The notes beneath the pieces were generated by a model that saw nothing but the letters and a program-made list of their open reading frames with translations, was not told where the DNA came from and made no database searches. A stretch of 37,185 nt of DNA from the NCBI GenBank assembly GCA_025765615.1, contig JAIVFJ010000468.1, positions 1 through 37,185 on the forward strand, in the 5' to 3' direction. Within the stretch, counting starts at the first letter, position 1. Each line of letters begins with the position of its first letter. This document shows, piece by piece, positions 19,911 to 29,245 of the stretch. The DNA is from Zopfochytrium polystomum (taxonomy: Eukaryota > Chytridiomycota > Chytridiomycetes > Chytridiales > Chytridiaceae). The translations under genes were made by a program, and so were the position numbers.

Positions 19911-20592
19911 TACCAAGGACGGAAATTCCAATTGGTGCCTACGCCTTGTCAACAAGAGAAAGTAACTTGGTTACAGAACCAGAATGCACATTTCTGTCTA
20001 ATTATTTGTCGCCACATCTCTTGAGCCCTTCTCACCCAAATCACACCTGGTCAAACTTTGCTTATGAATTGGTTGGTGAACTGGAAAAATTTGCTGCACC
20101 TTGCAAAGGAGGTCATTGATGACTTTGAATGCATCAAAATGGAGCCAACGGAAGCCTCAGATGCCTTCATTACCCAATCCACCAAAGCGTACTATCAAGT
20201 TGACAGCTTTGAAAACTTATTAGCTGGAGGACTTTGCAATGGTAATCACCCTTTCCCAAAAGTTGTTTGAATCTTTGTTGATTCACTCAACCAAAGCCTG
20301 TTGGGAACAGGAACGGCAAACTCATTTCTCTATTCTGGAAACCTTAATCCTGAGATAACACTAATTACACCGTTCAAAAACCTGTTCAACAAAACAACTA
20401 TGATAAGCAACACATTGAGCTGGCCAAACAAAGTGACAAAGAATCATCTACTACTGCACCAGAAATCACCACACCAGCTGTTCCTATCCTGGTAATCTGC
20501 CTCTTCTTATTGATTGAACAACAAACGCCAGAAGTCTTCAAAAAATAGAACCAACCAGCTCCATCAACTAATACTCAACGGGCCAAGTGTTT
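19911..20592. other. Unrecognised transposon-like sequence
   Basis: The + strand has short open frames with stops (for example 20058-20270), but no known domain. CpG is scarce. It is probably decayed mobile DNA. Confidence 0.35.
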
Positions 20593-20954
20593 TGTGAGAC
20601 TACACTCACTCCTTTGACCCTGGGATCTGGCCCTAGAGTGAGGGAAAGCAAATAATAGGGCTAAAACTAACTTTATTGGGTCGTTGTCTAGGGGGTGTTT
20701 CAACCCTACCACTTGCCTTGTCCACAAAGTATCCCTACTGATCTGTCTAACAGGGGTCTCAAACACAAAGAATGAACACTCAGAGGGACAATCCTCTGAG
20801 GGATCTGTGCTGGAGCACCGATTACTTGCGTGGCTGCTGGCTGATGCGACGGGAAACGGAAGGGCACTCCTGAGGGCGCAACACAACCGCAGAATAAAGA
20901 AGAGAAGAGGGAAATGGGGGTTTTTATCTCAGGAACCTAATCTCAAATACAACA
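20593..20954 (-). mobile_element. Putative second LTR family (B), copy 1
   Basis: The segment is bounded by TGTGAGAC and TACAACA in the + reading, that is TG...CA ends. In - sense it begins TGTTGTATTTGAGATTAGG and contains AATAAAG near its 3' end. Both ends recur in inverted orientation at 34685-34793, where the middle is missing. No target duplication was found, and no internal domain is attached. The TG/CA ends and polyadenylation signal suggest an LTR, but this is uncertain. Confidence 0.45.
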
Positions 20955-22456
20955 GGAGCAGTTAATAGCAACGGGACGGACAGGGCACGACCTAGAGCCC
21001 CTCGTCGCAGACAGTGCTGCACGAGCCCTTGTTGTTGCCAGCGACGGGGGGGAGAGAGAGAAGGGAGTCGACTATGTAGGGGTCGGAAGGTCGCCAGCAG
21101 GGAACTCGCACGCGGAAGCACCTGCGATCGTACACGCACCCCGCCGGGCTGCGTCAGCACGATCACTCGACCAACGGGCTTTATCGCATCGCACTCGTAC
21201 TCACACATCTCACCCTCACAGCAATAGGACCGAGGCAGGCACTCGTAGATCGAACTCTCAGGTGTCAGGGGCTGCTCCGAGCGCAGCCATCATCACCCTC
21301 ACGGGGACAGGAAGGTTGGGGACGACGACGCCGTCGTTGTCGCAACCACCACCACCATTGTAGCGGCAGGTGAGCGCCTGTGATCCTGACTCCAACACAG
21401 AGCCAGCAGTGTCACACAGTCGGTGGTGGGGCCAGCTGCATTTCCCACCCGCGGCCCCTTAAGAGGAACCCCCAAAGGGACCATGTACTCACCTGGGTGT
21501 GTACCACCCCTCACTACCTTCACTGTTGTGAGCCAGATGGATTTGAAGGGACTCTGTGTTGGTGCCAAAGGACAGAAATCAGATGGAAGAAAAAAGGAAA
21601 AAGAGAAATGGCCCAAAAACAGAGAGAGAGAAAATTGACAAGTCAACCCCCTGACGTGGAGCATCCACCACAAATGCTCTAAGTCCCCCCAACCCTATGC
21701 GTGTATGTACAAGTGCCGAAACTAAATAATAAATTAGGCGGGCTTGGGGTACGGCCTGTCAGGCACCCCTGCCCTAGGCAGTCAGGCAGTCTCCGTTAGT
21801 CACTGAAAAAGAAAATATGTTGAGAAAACCCTGGTGCAATGGAAATTTGTTAAGACAAAAGTAGTAAAAGCAGGCCCAATAATAAAGATGGGTTAGCCAC
21901 AAATACACTTTGATAACGCCTTGGAAACTAAAGAACCAGGAACAATAATAAGGGTCCCGATCCTTGCGATTTTATGACAGGTATGCTTGTTTTTGCGAAT
22001 AAAATCCCTAGACTTTATCACTGAGACCTCAGTGTAGTCTCACACGCTGCGCAGTTTTGCATGGCGTAAAGTGCCTGTCTTGGTCAGGCTTTCACAGTCT
22101 TACCCCTGGATCATGCTGGATTCGCAACCTGACTTAAATTTTTTGTTTTTCTTTTTCCTTTCTGTTCAGTTTGTCTGGCAGGAGTCAAACATTACAATAA
22201 AGAAATTTGCAATCTTTCAGCTGAACAACCCCAAAGCAAACAATGAACAGAAAGTTGAACCTTTAGCATGTTCAAACAAATGCAAAAATGGCTGGTTTTT
22301 GCAAAGAACCCATTAGCTTTGAAGTTTGGTCAGTTGGATTGTTAAATGTCACCAGAAAGCCAATGACATTTGGCACTGCCCAACATTAGAGAGAACATAG
22401 TTCACCAAAGTACGATAGGTTCTATTGCACAGTCATCAAGTGCCGATGATCGTGCA
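20955..22456. other. Intergenic, no gene recognised
   Basis: 20960-21350 is relatively CpG-rich and 21350 onwards is ordinary. No domain, tRNA or repeat family member was identified. Confidence 0.35.
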
Positions 22457-22530
22457 TGGTTTCACCGAGGTTCGAACTCGGGACCTCCTGTGTGTGAGAC
22501 AGATGTGATAACCAACTACACCATGACACC
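22457..22530 (-). tRNA. tRNA-Val(CAC)
   Basis: A 74-nt cloverleaf: acceptor GGTGTCA/TGAAACC with one mismatch (G4-A69), A box TGGTGTAGTTGGTTATC, anticodon arm TCTGT/ACAGG with loop CTCACAC giving CAC (Val), and a perfect T stem CCGAG/CTCGG with loop TTCGAAC. Internal promoter boxes look intact. The mismatch leaves some chance that it is a pseudogene. An LTR copy starts 105 bp upstream of its 5' end. Confidence 0.75.
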
Positions 22531-22634
22531 ACATGACAAACTGTGTCAAAATTGTGACAGCAATATGCTTGCTGCCAGAAATTGCTTGGACGTTTGTTGA
22601 AAAAGTGGATGAAATGTAGGCTGGAGTTGAACTG

Positions 22635-22946
22635 TGTCAGGAACACGCCAGGACAGGGCAAGGAAGACAAGGAACTGAGAGGAGTGATGATTGTATTGTA
22701 AACAATAATTCACTTGAGGAATGAGACATGTCCCCCATCCCCCTTTTTATACCCTTTGAGAGTCTTCCTTGTCAAAACTCAAAGAAAGTTCCAGAAAGAA
22801 CAATTAGTAATACAATGATACCAATGATACCAATAACAACAACAAGACAAGTCAGGAAAGCAAAGAAGGTTCCAGAAAGTCCCACAAGGTTCCAGGAAAG
22901 AATGTTCTAGAAGGTTCCAGAGGTTTCCAGAGTGTGATTCATAACA
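22635..22946 (-). mobile_element. Solo LTR (family A), copy 3
   Basis: 312 bp in - orientation with the same TG...CA ends, TATA region and GAA/TTC array (22864-22930, including TTCtaGAAggTTC). The hairpin upstream of the RNA start has decayed. It contains a single CpG. Flanks (AACTG and ACCTC) do not form a clear duplication, so this copy may be older or rearranged. Confidence 0.85.
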
Positions 22947-23564
22947 ACCTCAGTCGAGCCACCATGATGCATGCAGCCACTCAGCTGCAGCAGCACCACA
23001 ATTCAGTCAGCCAACCCATCTCTTTCGTAAAGCAGAAAGCAGCTTTGTAGGCAGTTCCAGCTTCTAATAGCAGCAACAATGCAGCAAAGGAACAGCCGCC
23101 CAGACAGGTTAGGTTTTAAGCAAGAGGTTTGGGTCTGTCTTGTGCCTCTCCTAACACTTGGCTGACTCAGGCTGTTTGCAATTGTAGAGATTTTGTTGCT
23201 CTTGGTTGGGGCAAGAGACAAACTTTTGCCACCCACTCCCCAGCCCAGTGGCGGTAGCCTGTAGGTAAACAAAGGAAAGGTGGCTCCAGGTTGTACCTTC
23301 CCCTCGGTCTGCCACGGACTGAACCAGATCAAATCTGAAGTAAATTTGGTTTGATTCGAAAATTTGAATCAGACTCGAATGAACCTGAGAGTGCCCCCCT
23401 TGGCACAGGAACTTTGTCATGAGTATCTTCAGGTGTTTTCCCCCCCTTGTCTGAGGATCCAACTTGAATTCAAGCTCTGCAGAAGACTTGCACAACAGAA
23501 TGCCAACCGACACCCCAGGGAGCCAGCAGTCAGGCAACAGTCCACACAAATCTACAACCCTGAG
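22947..23564. other. No gene recognised
   Basis: Short open frames only, without recognisable domains. Confidence 0.35.
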
Positions 23565-23644
23565 CGCTACCAGGTGGACTTGAACCACCAACGTTGTGAC
23601 CATGACTAACAGCCGCACGTGCAAACTAGTTGTGCCACAGCAGC
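23565..23644 (-). pseudogene. tRNA-Asn(GTT)-like with enlarged variable region
   Basis: On the - strand the 7-bp acceptor GCTGCTG/TGGTAGC pairs throughout, including wobbles. TGGCACAACTAG forms the A box, the loop CTGTTAG gives GTT (Asn), and the T-arm GGTGG/CCACC with TTCAAGT is perfect. The anticodon stem is poor and about six extra bases lie between it and the T-arm. It is probably a tRNA-Asn pseudogene or a tRNA-derived SINE head. Confidence 0.55.
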
Positions 23645-24949
23645 ACATTATGGTTCGAAGATGATTGCCAATTAATCCCATGTTTTTCACACTTTCCCAT
23701 TCAAGGAAGTGTTCAAAATGTGTGGCAGGGATTGCATATGATCAAAGGAGAGAGTGTGAACCTGTGCCTGAAGTTGCCTTGCCTACCCTTTTCTTCCTGA
23801 CTGTATGTAGATCTGGGGGTGGTAGTCCCCTGGCGTGTGACAGGAGGTTGAAGTCTTCTTGGCCATCATGGCAGTGTGCTGGGTTCAAGCCCCAGTGCAC
23901 CTCACCATTTCTGCATGCTGCTTAGGTTGGACTGGGTAGGAGCCACTTGGTGATGGAAGGATGGAGGGTAAATCTGTGGTGGTGCCTCTAGGTTCCTGTC
24001 AATACATCTAGTCAAATCCAGGTCTCTCAAGGTGATATGAATGAGCTGGCTGGTCAGGTACTGCTGCAGGAATGGTCTCTCAGGTATGCCCCCTCCTTCC
24101 TGGTTGTTGGCTCCTGTGGCCTATGGTGGGGCTGGTCTTCACTGGGTTCAGACCCTCTTTCTCTCAGATTAATGCCTGTGATGTCATGGTGCCACATTTG
24201 GATGAGGGAGTGGGTGTTAACCTTCCTTGCTTCTAACATAGGGAATTCCTCTGGCTTGGTGAAGCAGATGTCTGTGTCCTAGTAGGTTGAAGTAGGAAGA
24301 GTCCCACTGTCTCCCACCCCTCTGTGCCCCCTCCTTGGATTGAGTTGGAACTTCTCCTTGGAGTGAAACAAGTTGTGTCTGGTTCTGTTAAGTGGAAAAC
24401 AGTTCTGATTTAATTCAACAGACACCTCTGCACACTAACTGTTCCTTGTGGTTGCCCTCTGTGTCCAACCCCTCCAACTTAGGGCTTGTCTTTGACAGAG
24501 AGGGAGCCTTGCTCCATGGTGGTGGCTCCAACAGACTGGGATCTGGCCACTTTCCTCCCCACTCTCTTGTCTTCTTCAGTTGGATTGGAGTGCTGCACTT
24601 AGTGCTGCTCCGTGGAGCTTGCTGCCTCTTGCACCTCCAGCATTGTTACCAGATTTCCTGGTCCCCTTTGGCTTTGGCTTTTGCCTCCCATTGGGCCCAC
24701 TCTGTGTCATGGACCAGAGAACCCTGCACATTCTTTGCTAGTGTGCCACCTTTCACAGTTGCCTTTGGTCTGAGTGTGAGAGTCTTCTTTTTGTGTGTAG
24801 TAAGAGAGTTTCTTTGTGTTTCTTGGGCTTCTTAAGACTCCAAATACATGGTCCTGTCTAGTGACCCCTAGACATCTCCTTTTTGCCCTTTTTCACTTTT
24901 CAGGATTGGTATTTAGGTCATTGCTCTATTTGCCACCCATAGCCCAGGG
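23645..24949. other. CpG-poor transposon-like DNA, unidentified
   Basis: An almost CpG-free stretch with several open frames (notably 24392-24835 on +) but no recognisable domain. A GGGTTCAAGCCCC B-box-like sequence lies at about 23882-23894 without a convincing cloverleaf. It may be the decayed upstream part of the piggyBac copy that follows. Confidence 0.35.
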
Positions 24950-25268
24950 TGAGGATTTAGAGAGCACAGTCTCACACAAGTTCATGGGTGTTGTGGACAG
25001 AGCTGATCAGATGATTGCAACCTGCAGTGTTGCTCATAAAACAAGGACATGGTATCACAGGCTGTTTTACTTTGCATTGGATGCCTGTCTGGTCAATGCA
25101 CCTGTTGTTTACCAAAAGGTGCGGAAATCTGCTGGGTCATCAGATGACAATGTCATCATGATATTGCCACAAAGGATTTTAGTCTTCAGCTTGCATTGCA
25201 ACTGTTTGCAAGTGACCAGTCTGCTGTGAATGCTCAAGCAGCTACTGGTGGAGCCATAGTGACTTAGA
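24950..25268 (+). pseudogene. piggyBac-type transposase C-terminal fragment
   Basis: The + strand encodes SHKFMGVVDRADQM, matching the conserved YN.yMgGVD.aDQm block of piggyBac/PGBD transposases. TRTWYHRLFYFALDACLVNA (the K.W..LF...D....NA block) and VYQKVRK follow. The reading then shifts frame near 25160 and continues as TKDFSLQLALQLF (the FR..LA..L block) to a stop at about 25266. The MGVVDRAD block carries the late catalytic Asp. The upstream catalytic part is not present here, so it is a dead fragment. It is complementary in extent to the fragment at 18030-18425. Confidence 0.7.
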
Positions 25269-25743
25269 CCATTTTATTTCATGTCCATTTAGGAGAAGTA
25301 TGCAAATTTTGAAAGACTTTGGTGCAGTTTTTACATCAGTCCACTCATAGGAGAAAAAGCGTGCCACCATCAGCATGGCTGCAGTTTTTATGCAATTACT
25401 CTTTGTCTAGATTGGGTACAACAAAGTGAAAGGTACCAACAGAAAGCCCTTTCAATTCTGAGCGTGCTGGTACTAGTTTCATCACAAAAGTTGCATCAGT
25501 GCAGCAGTTAGGTATGGGACAACTTTGAAGGTCATTGTGCAGCATGTGGCAAAAAAAAAAAAAATCCTCCAGAGAGACATCACACCTTTGCCGCCGCAGC
25601 CGCCGCCCTGGCCATCCTCCTGCATCATTGCTGCCAAGTATCTGGATCTGTCACTGCCACGAGTTTCAATCGCAATCTCGACACTTCAGCTGCAATCTCA
25701 ACGTCATCACCTTCACTACTTGCTGCATTCGCTGGCCTTTGGC
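25269..25743. other. LINE 3'-flanking DNA
   Basis: No gene. An A tract lies at 25550-25563. The right end is the pre-insertion site of the LINE. Confidence 0.4.
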
Positions 25744-25758
25744 TGCGATTTTGGCTGC
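25744..25758 (+). repeat. LINE target-site duplication (left)
   Basis: TGCGATTTTGGCTGC is repeated exactly at 34536-34550. It directly abuts the poly(T) that is the LINE poly(A) tail on this strand. Confidence 0.9.
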
Positions 25759-25779
25759 TTTTTTTTTTTTTTTTTTTTT
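25759..25779 (-). other. LINE poly(A) tail
   Basis: 21 T on the + strand, lying between the left duplication and the LINE 3' UTR. Confidence 0.85.
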
Positions 25780-26091
25780 ATTGTTCCAGCCCCAGAGGGG
25801 CTGGCGGGAAGAGAAAGAGCCATCAACGGTGAACCGTAATGGACTACGTCCAGGTATCACCTCAGCAAACCCACCCCATGCGCTACGGACTTACAGGGTC
25901 GTCAGGCATCTCCACCGCACATAAAGCCACAATGATCAAAGGAGAAGGGGAAAACACAGAATCAAGAAAATAGAGAAGTGAGTCTGAAGGATGTCAGTGT
26001 AAGAGAGGGGAGCATCTGTGAAAGATCGGAGGGTTGGGATAAGTCAGATTAGGCCGCAGCCCGTGTCAAGATTGAGAAGGGCAACAGTGGC

Positions 26092-26400
26092 TCAGTGAAC
26101 GTCAGGGGGCTCAGCAGGAGATGGGTGACGAGTGGCTCTTGCTTGTTGGCGTGAGGGGAGTTGCATTGTGTGGTGAAGCCAGATAATGCCTGCAACAAGT
26201 TTTATGCGGCCGAGGTAGTGGTCAATCCATCTGGAAGAAGCCTTGGTGCGCAAAAGCCAGATGCCTGGGCAAGTGTCAGTGGAGTGCCGGCGACTACACG
26301 TGGTGCAGTGAGGTTGAGGGGGGTTGTGAGGAGCTGTTACGAGTTCTGTGGGATGATGGAGTGGGAGGGAGGGAAGAGTTGATGCTTGGAGAAGACAGTG
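26092..26400 (-). pseudogene. LINE ORF2 extreme C-terminus in a shifted frame
   Basis: In a frame different from the preceding segment, this stretch encodes CTTCSRRHSTDTC, a CX2CX3HX4C pattern resembling a zinc knuckle, followed by a basic tail to a stop at about 26092. The preceding frame ends at 26294 without it. It is either the true ORF2 C-terminus displaced by an indel at 26300-26400, or chance. Confidence 0.4.
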
Positions 26401-27460
26401 GGTGAGAGGCCGTGGAACGAGGGTGAGAGGCCTGGGAATTTGGTGGAGGGGATCTGCGGGGCTTGGAGCGCTTGTCAGAGGGCTTGATGGACTTTGACTT
26501 CTCCCAAGAGATAGTGTCGTCACAGCGGGGGATCCAAATAAGTCGATGGGCGTCAAGAAGGAGCTGATGGAAAGCGGTGACAAGGGTTTTAAGGACAGAG
26601 GCAGCAGGGTTATCACGTGAGAATAAGGTGTCATAAAAGGATTGAGGGATGAAGCCACGAAGGAGGGAGGAAAAATTGATACAAGATTGATCATCAAAGA
26701 GAAATTCAGGGCGGGAGAGCCAGTAAATGGGATGGGCTTGGGGAGGAGAGCGACCATGAGGTGCAGGAGGAACAGAGGAGGAAAGAGTTTCAGCAAAGGT
26801 GTTGCGAATCATGGCAATGGCGTCAGCAGCTGCAGGGCATTGCCAGACATGCTCTGTGGTTTCCAGAGCGTGGTGGCATCGACGGCAGAGCCCATCAGGG
26901 TAGACTTGAGGGTGTCGTTGGTGTAGAACTTTTTGGGTGGGCAAAGTGTTGCTGAGGATTTGAAGTCGATACTTGCGACGAGCAGAGCCAGGGAGGGTGC
27001 CAAAGAGGGAAGAGGGTTTAATTCCAGAGTGGAGAACAAGAAATGTGGCTTCCCAATGAACTAGGTCAGGGTTGTGGGTGATGTGGGCAAAGGCTGAGGT
27101 GTTCAGAAGTGCAAAATGGTGAGAGAGACCTGTGAGGAGTCGCAGTTGTCGTCGAAGTTGGCCCAAGATGGGGGTATTTGAGATGAAGGCAGTGGCTGGG
27201 AGGATCTGTTGTGAGAGGATTGGTAACAAAGTTGGGTCGGAAGTCAAGGGTACAGATGATGCCAGCTTGTCTGCTCGTTCGTTGCCAGCGTCGCCGTTGT
27301 GTCCACGAACCCAGGAAACTTGTGGAGGGGGGCCAATCCAAGACTGTAGAGTGGCTGCAACACATGCCCAAAGGGTGGGGTGGGAAGTGGTGTGCAAAAG
27401 ACGATGGAGGGAATCAGAGAGAGGAGGTGTGTTGAGCTCGCTGTGTGGATGGGGACTAAA
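26294..27460 (-). pseudogene. LINE ORF2: end of RNase H domain and C-terminal zinc finger
   Basis: It contains VSWVRGHNGDAGNERADKLA (about 27255-27315), the His/Asp-containing last motif of RNase HI. It is followed by about 150 residues and then the motif CRRCHHALETTEHVWQC (about 26840-26895), a CX2CX7HX4C finger typical of LINE ORF2 C-termini. The tail is Ser/Pro-rich and basic. This frame takes over from the preceding RNase H frame at a G-run near 27460. Confidence 0.8.
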
Positions 27461-28133
27461 GGAGTTTGGGGGGAAAGAGTTTCTCAAAGGTGTGAACCAC
27501 TCCAAGATTGTCAAGTCGAAAAGTGAGGGGCAGGGAAAGCTTTGCAGTGATGGTGAGGGCAGCAAGGAGAGCAGCAATTTCAGCAGTTGTGGAAGAGGCA
27601 GAGAGTGGAGGGAGGGCAAAAGAAAATTCAAAGTTAAGCTCAAGGCAAACAACAGAGCCAGCCATGAAGCCCTCCTCGCGAAGGGAGCCATCGGTGTCAA
27701 AGGTCAAGGATGGGTGGGTATGGGCAAGGTCAGCAGGGAGAAGGGGCACGTCCATTGGTTGATAGCAGGGATTTGTGAAGGGAGCTGGATTGAAAGTGGA
27801 GTGGCGGGAGGTGAGGAGTGGGAAAGGTGTGGGTGTGAAAACGGTGGTGGGGGAAGGTGAGTTAACAAAGAAGATGGGCTGGGAGGGTCGAGTTGCAGTA
27901 GCAGTTGTGCGGCTGCTGATGGGGACTGTGTAGGTGGAGTGTGCAAGGGAAGTTGGATTGTAGGGAGAGATGTGCTTGCTGCAGGGGTAAGAGAATGGGG
28001 GGGAAGCCAATGGGGCAGCCAAGGCATTGAACCAAGTGGAAATTGTGGGAGGAAGGGTGAAGGCGTTCAGGGAGCCTGGAGTAGTGATGAGAAAGGAGTT
28101 GGGGGTTTGGGAGTGTGTGAGTCCAGTTAACAA
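27460..28133 (-). pseudogene. LINE ORF2: linker and N-terminal RNase H domain
   Basis: After a Pro/Thr/Ser-rich linker, it encodes LTFDTDGSL (first catalytic Asp, about 27685-27710), then TAEIAALLAAL (catalytic Glu, about 27555-27590) and RLDNLGVVHTF (second Asp, about 27495-27525). The last motif continues in the next frame. RNase H in a LINE removes the template RNA during or after reverse transcription. Confidence 0.75.
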
Positions 28134-29245
28134 TGCGGAAGAATTCCACTTGTGGTGGGGTCATCAGACGGAAAAAACTGCCACGAGCAAGGGGGGGATG
28201 GTGAAGGGGATCCAAAGAAGATGGGTAAAAAGGGATTGTAAAGAGGACCATCAGGAGGGCTGTGGTAAAAGACTGGAGAGCCAAAGGTGGGAGCAGCAAA
28301 AATAAAGGTCTTAATGATGTGGTACACTTCACAGAGTTTGTCAGGGAGAGAGCTGTCTTTGTAAGAAGGACTGGTGAGGCGGAGGTCAAAAAGTTGTTCA
28401 AAAAAGAAGACTGAGTGTGAACGGAGAGTGGGAAGCACTTTGAGAAAAATATGCCAAGGAACTAATGAGTTGATGGAGTGAGCATGAACAGAAAATAGGG
28501 GTGGACCAGAGTATTGGAAGGATGTTTGTTGGTTAAAAAGGAGGGGAATGAGAGACTTGGTGAAGTGTTTTTTTTGGCTGGGACAAGGGTAAGGGATGTG
28601 AGAAAACTGGAGCTCCAGAGGCCAGGTCAAGTTGGAGGCGGTGCATCATGATACGGCTTATGTGGCCAATGAGAGAGGGGGAGTTCAAGCGAGTGTTGAG
28701 GTCAACAATCATGTCAGAGCAGTATTCATTGTAAAAGTCAGGGAAGTTATGGGTCATGGGGTGATGGAGGAGGGCATTGGGAAAAGAGGTGCAGTAGCCA
28801 ACCAGGCGTTTGAAGGTTTTGCGACAGAGTGTGGTGAGGTTGTTGAGGAAAGTACGGGGGAGAATGGCAGTTTTCCACAGAAAGCGGACGCGTGGGAGGA
28901 GAACGTTACGGATGAGGTAAGAAGCAATTTTGTCACCCATCTTTTTGTGTTTGATAATGTCGAGGAAATTGGTGGTGGTGGAAAGGATTTGCTGCCGTGC
29001 TGCTGAGCTCATACCGTCTGCTGTGAAGTAGTTGCCTAAGTGTCGAAAGGTGGTGTTTGGCGGGTGGATGGGAAGGACTGTGGTGCCCCAGTTGATGGTG
29101 GTAGGTGCTGATCGCGGGGTGTTGACGGCGGAGATGAAGATTTTCTTGGTGTTAGACTCGATGTCGTTATGTGACTGGTACTCAAAGAGGAGGTCGGCCT
29201 GAAGCTGCAGATCCTCCAGGGTGCTGGAGAGGGTGTTGGGTGTCG
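28127..29245 (-). pseudogene. LINE ORF2: end of reverse transcriptase and connection region
   Basis: This frame starts where the previous one leaves the catalytic LVDDT motif. It holds the typical post-catalytic blocks: LEDLQLQADLLFEYQ, then ESNTKKIFIS, then FRHLGNYF (the LG block of LINE reverse transcriptases), then a helical thumb-like region with SYLIRNVLLPRVRFLWKTAI. The frame changes at about 28560 and again at about 28130. Confidence 0.75.

Noticed and set aside
22630..22951. Target-site duplication for LTR copy 3
   Set aside because: Flanking pentamers AACTG and ACCTC do not match well enough.
23810..23905. Possible tRNA-Phe-like fold with GGGTTCAAGCCCC
   Set aside because: An anticodon-like GAA loop can be drawn, but the spacing to the T-arm is far too long and no acceptor stem fits well.
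24392..24835. 147-codon + strand frame
   Set aside because: No recognisable motif; it lies in CpG-poor transposon-like DNA and is probably chance openness.
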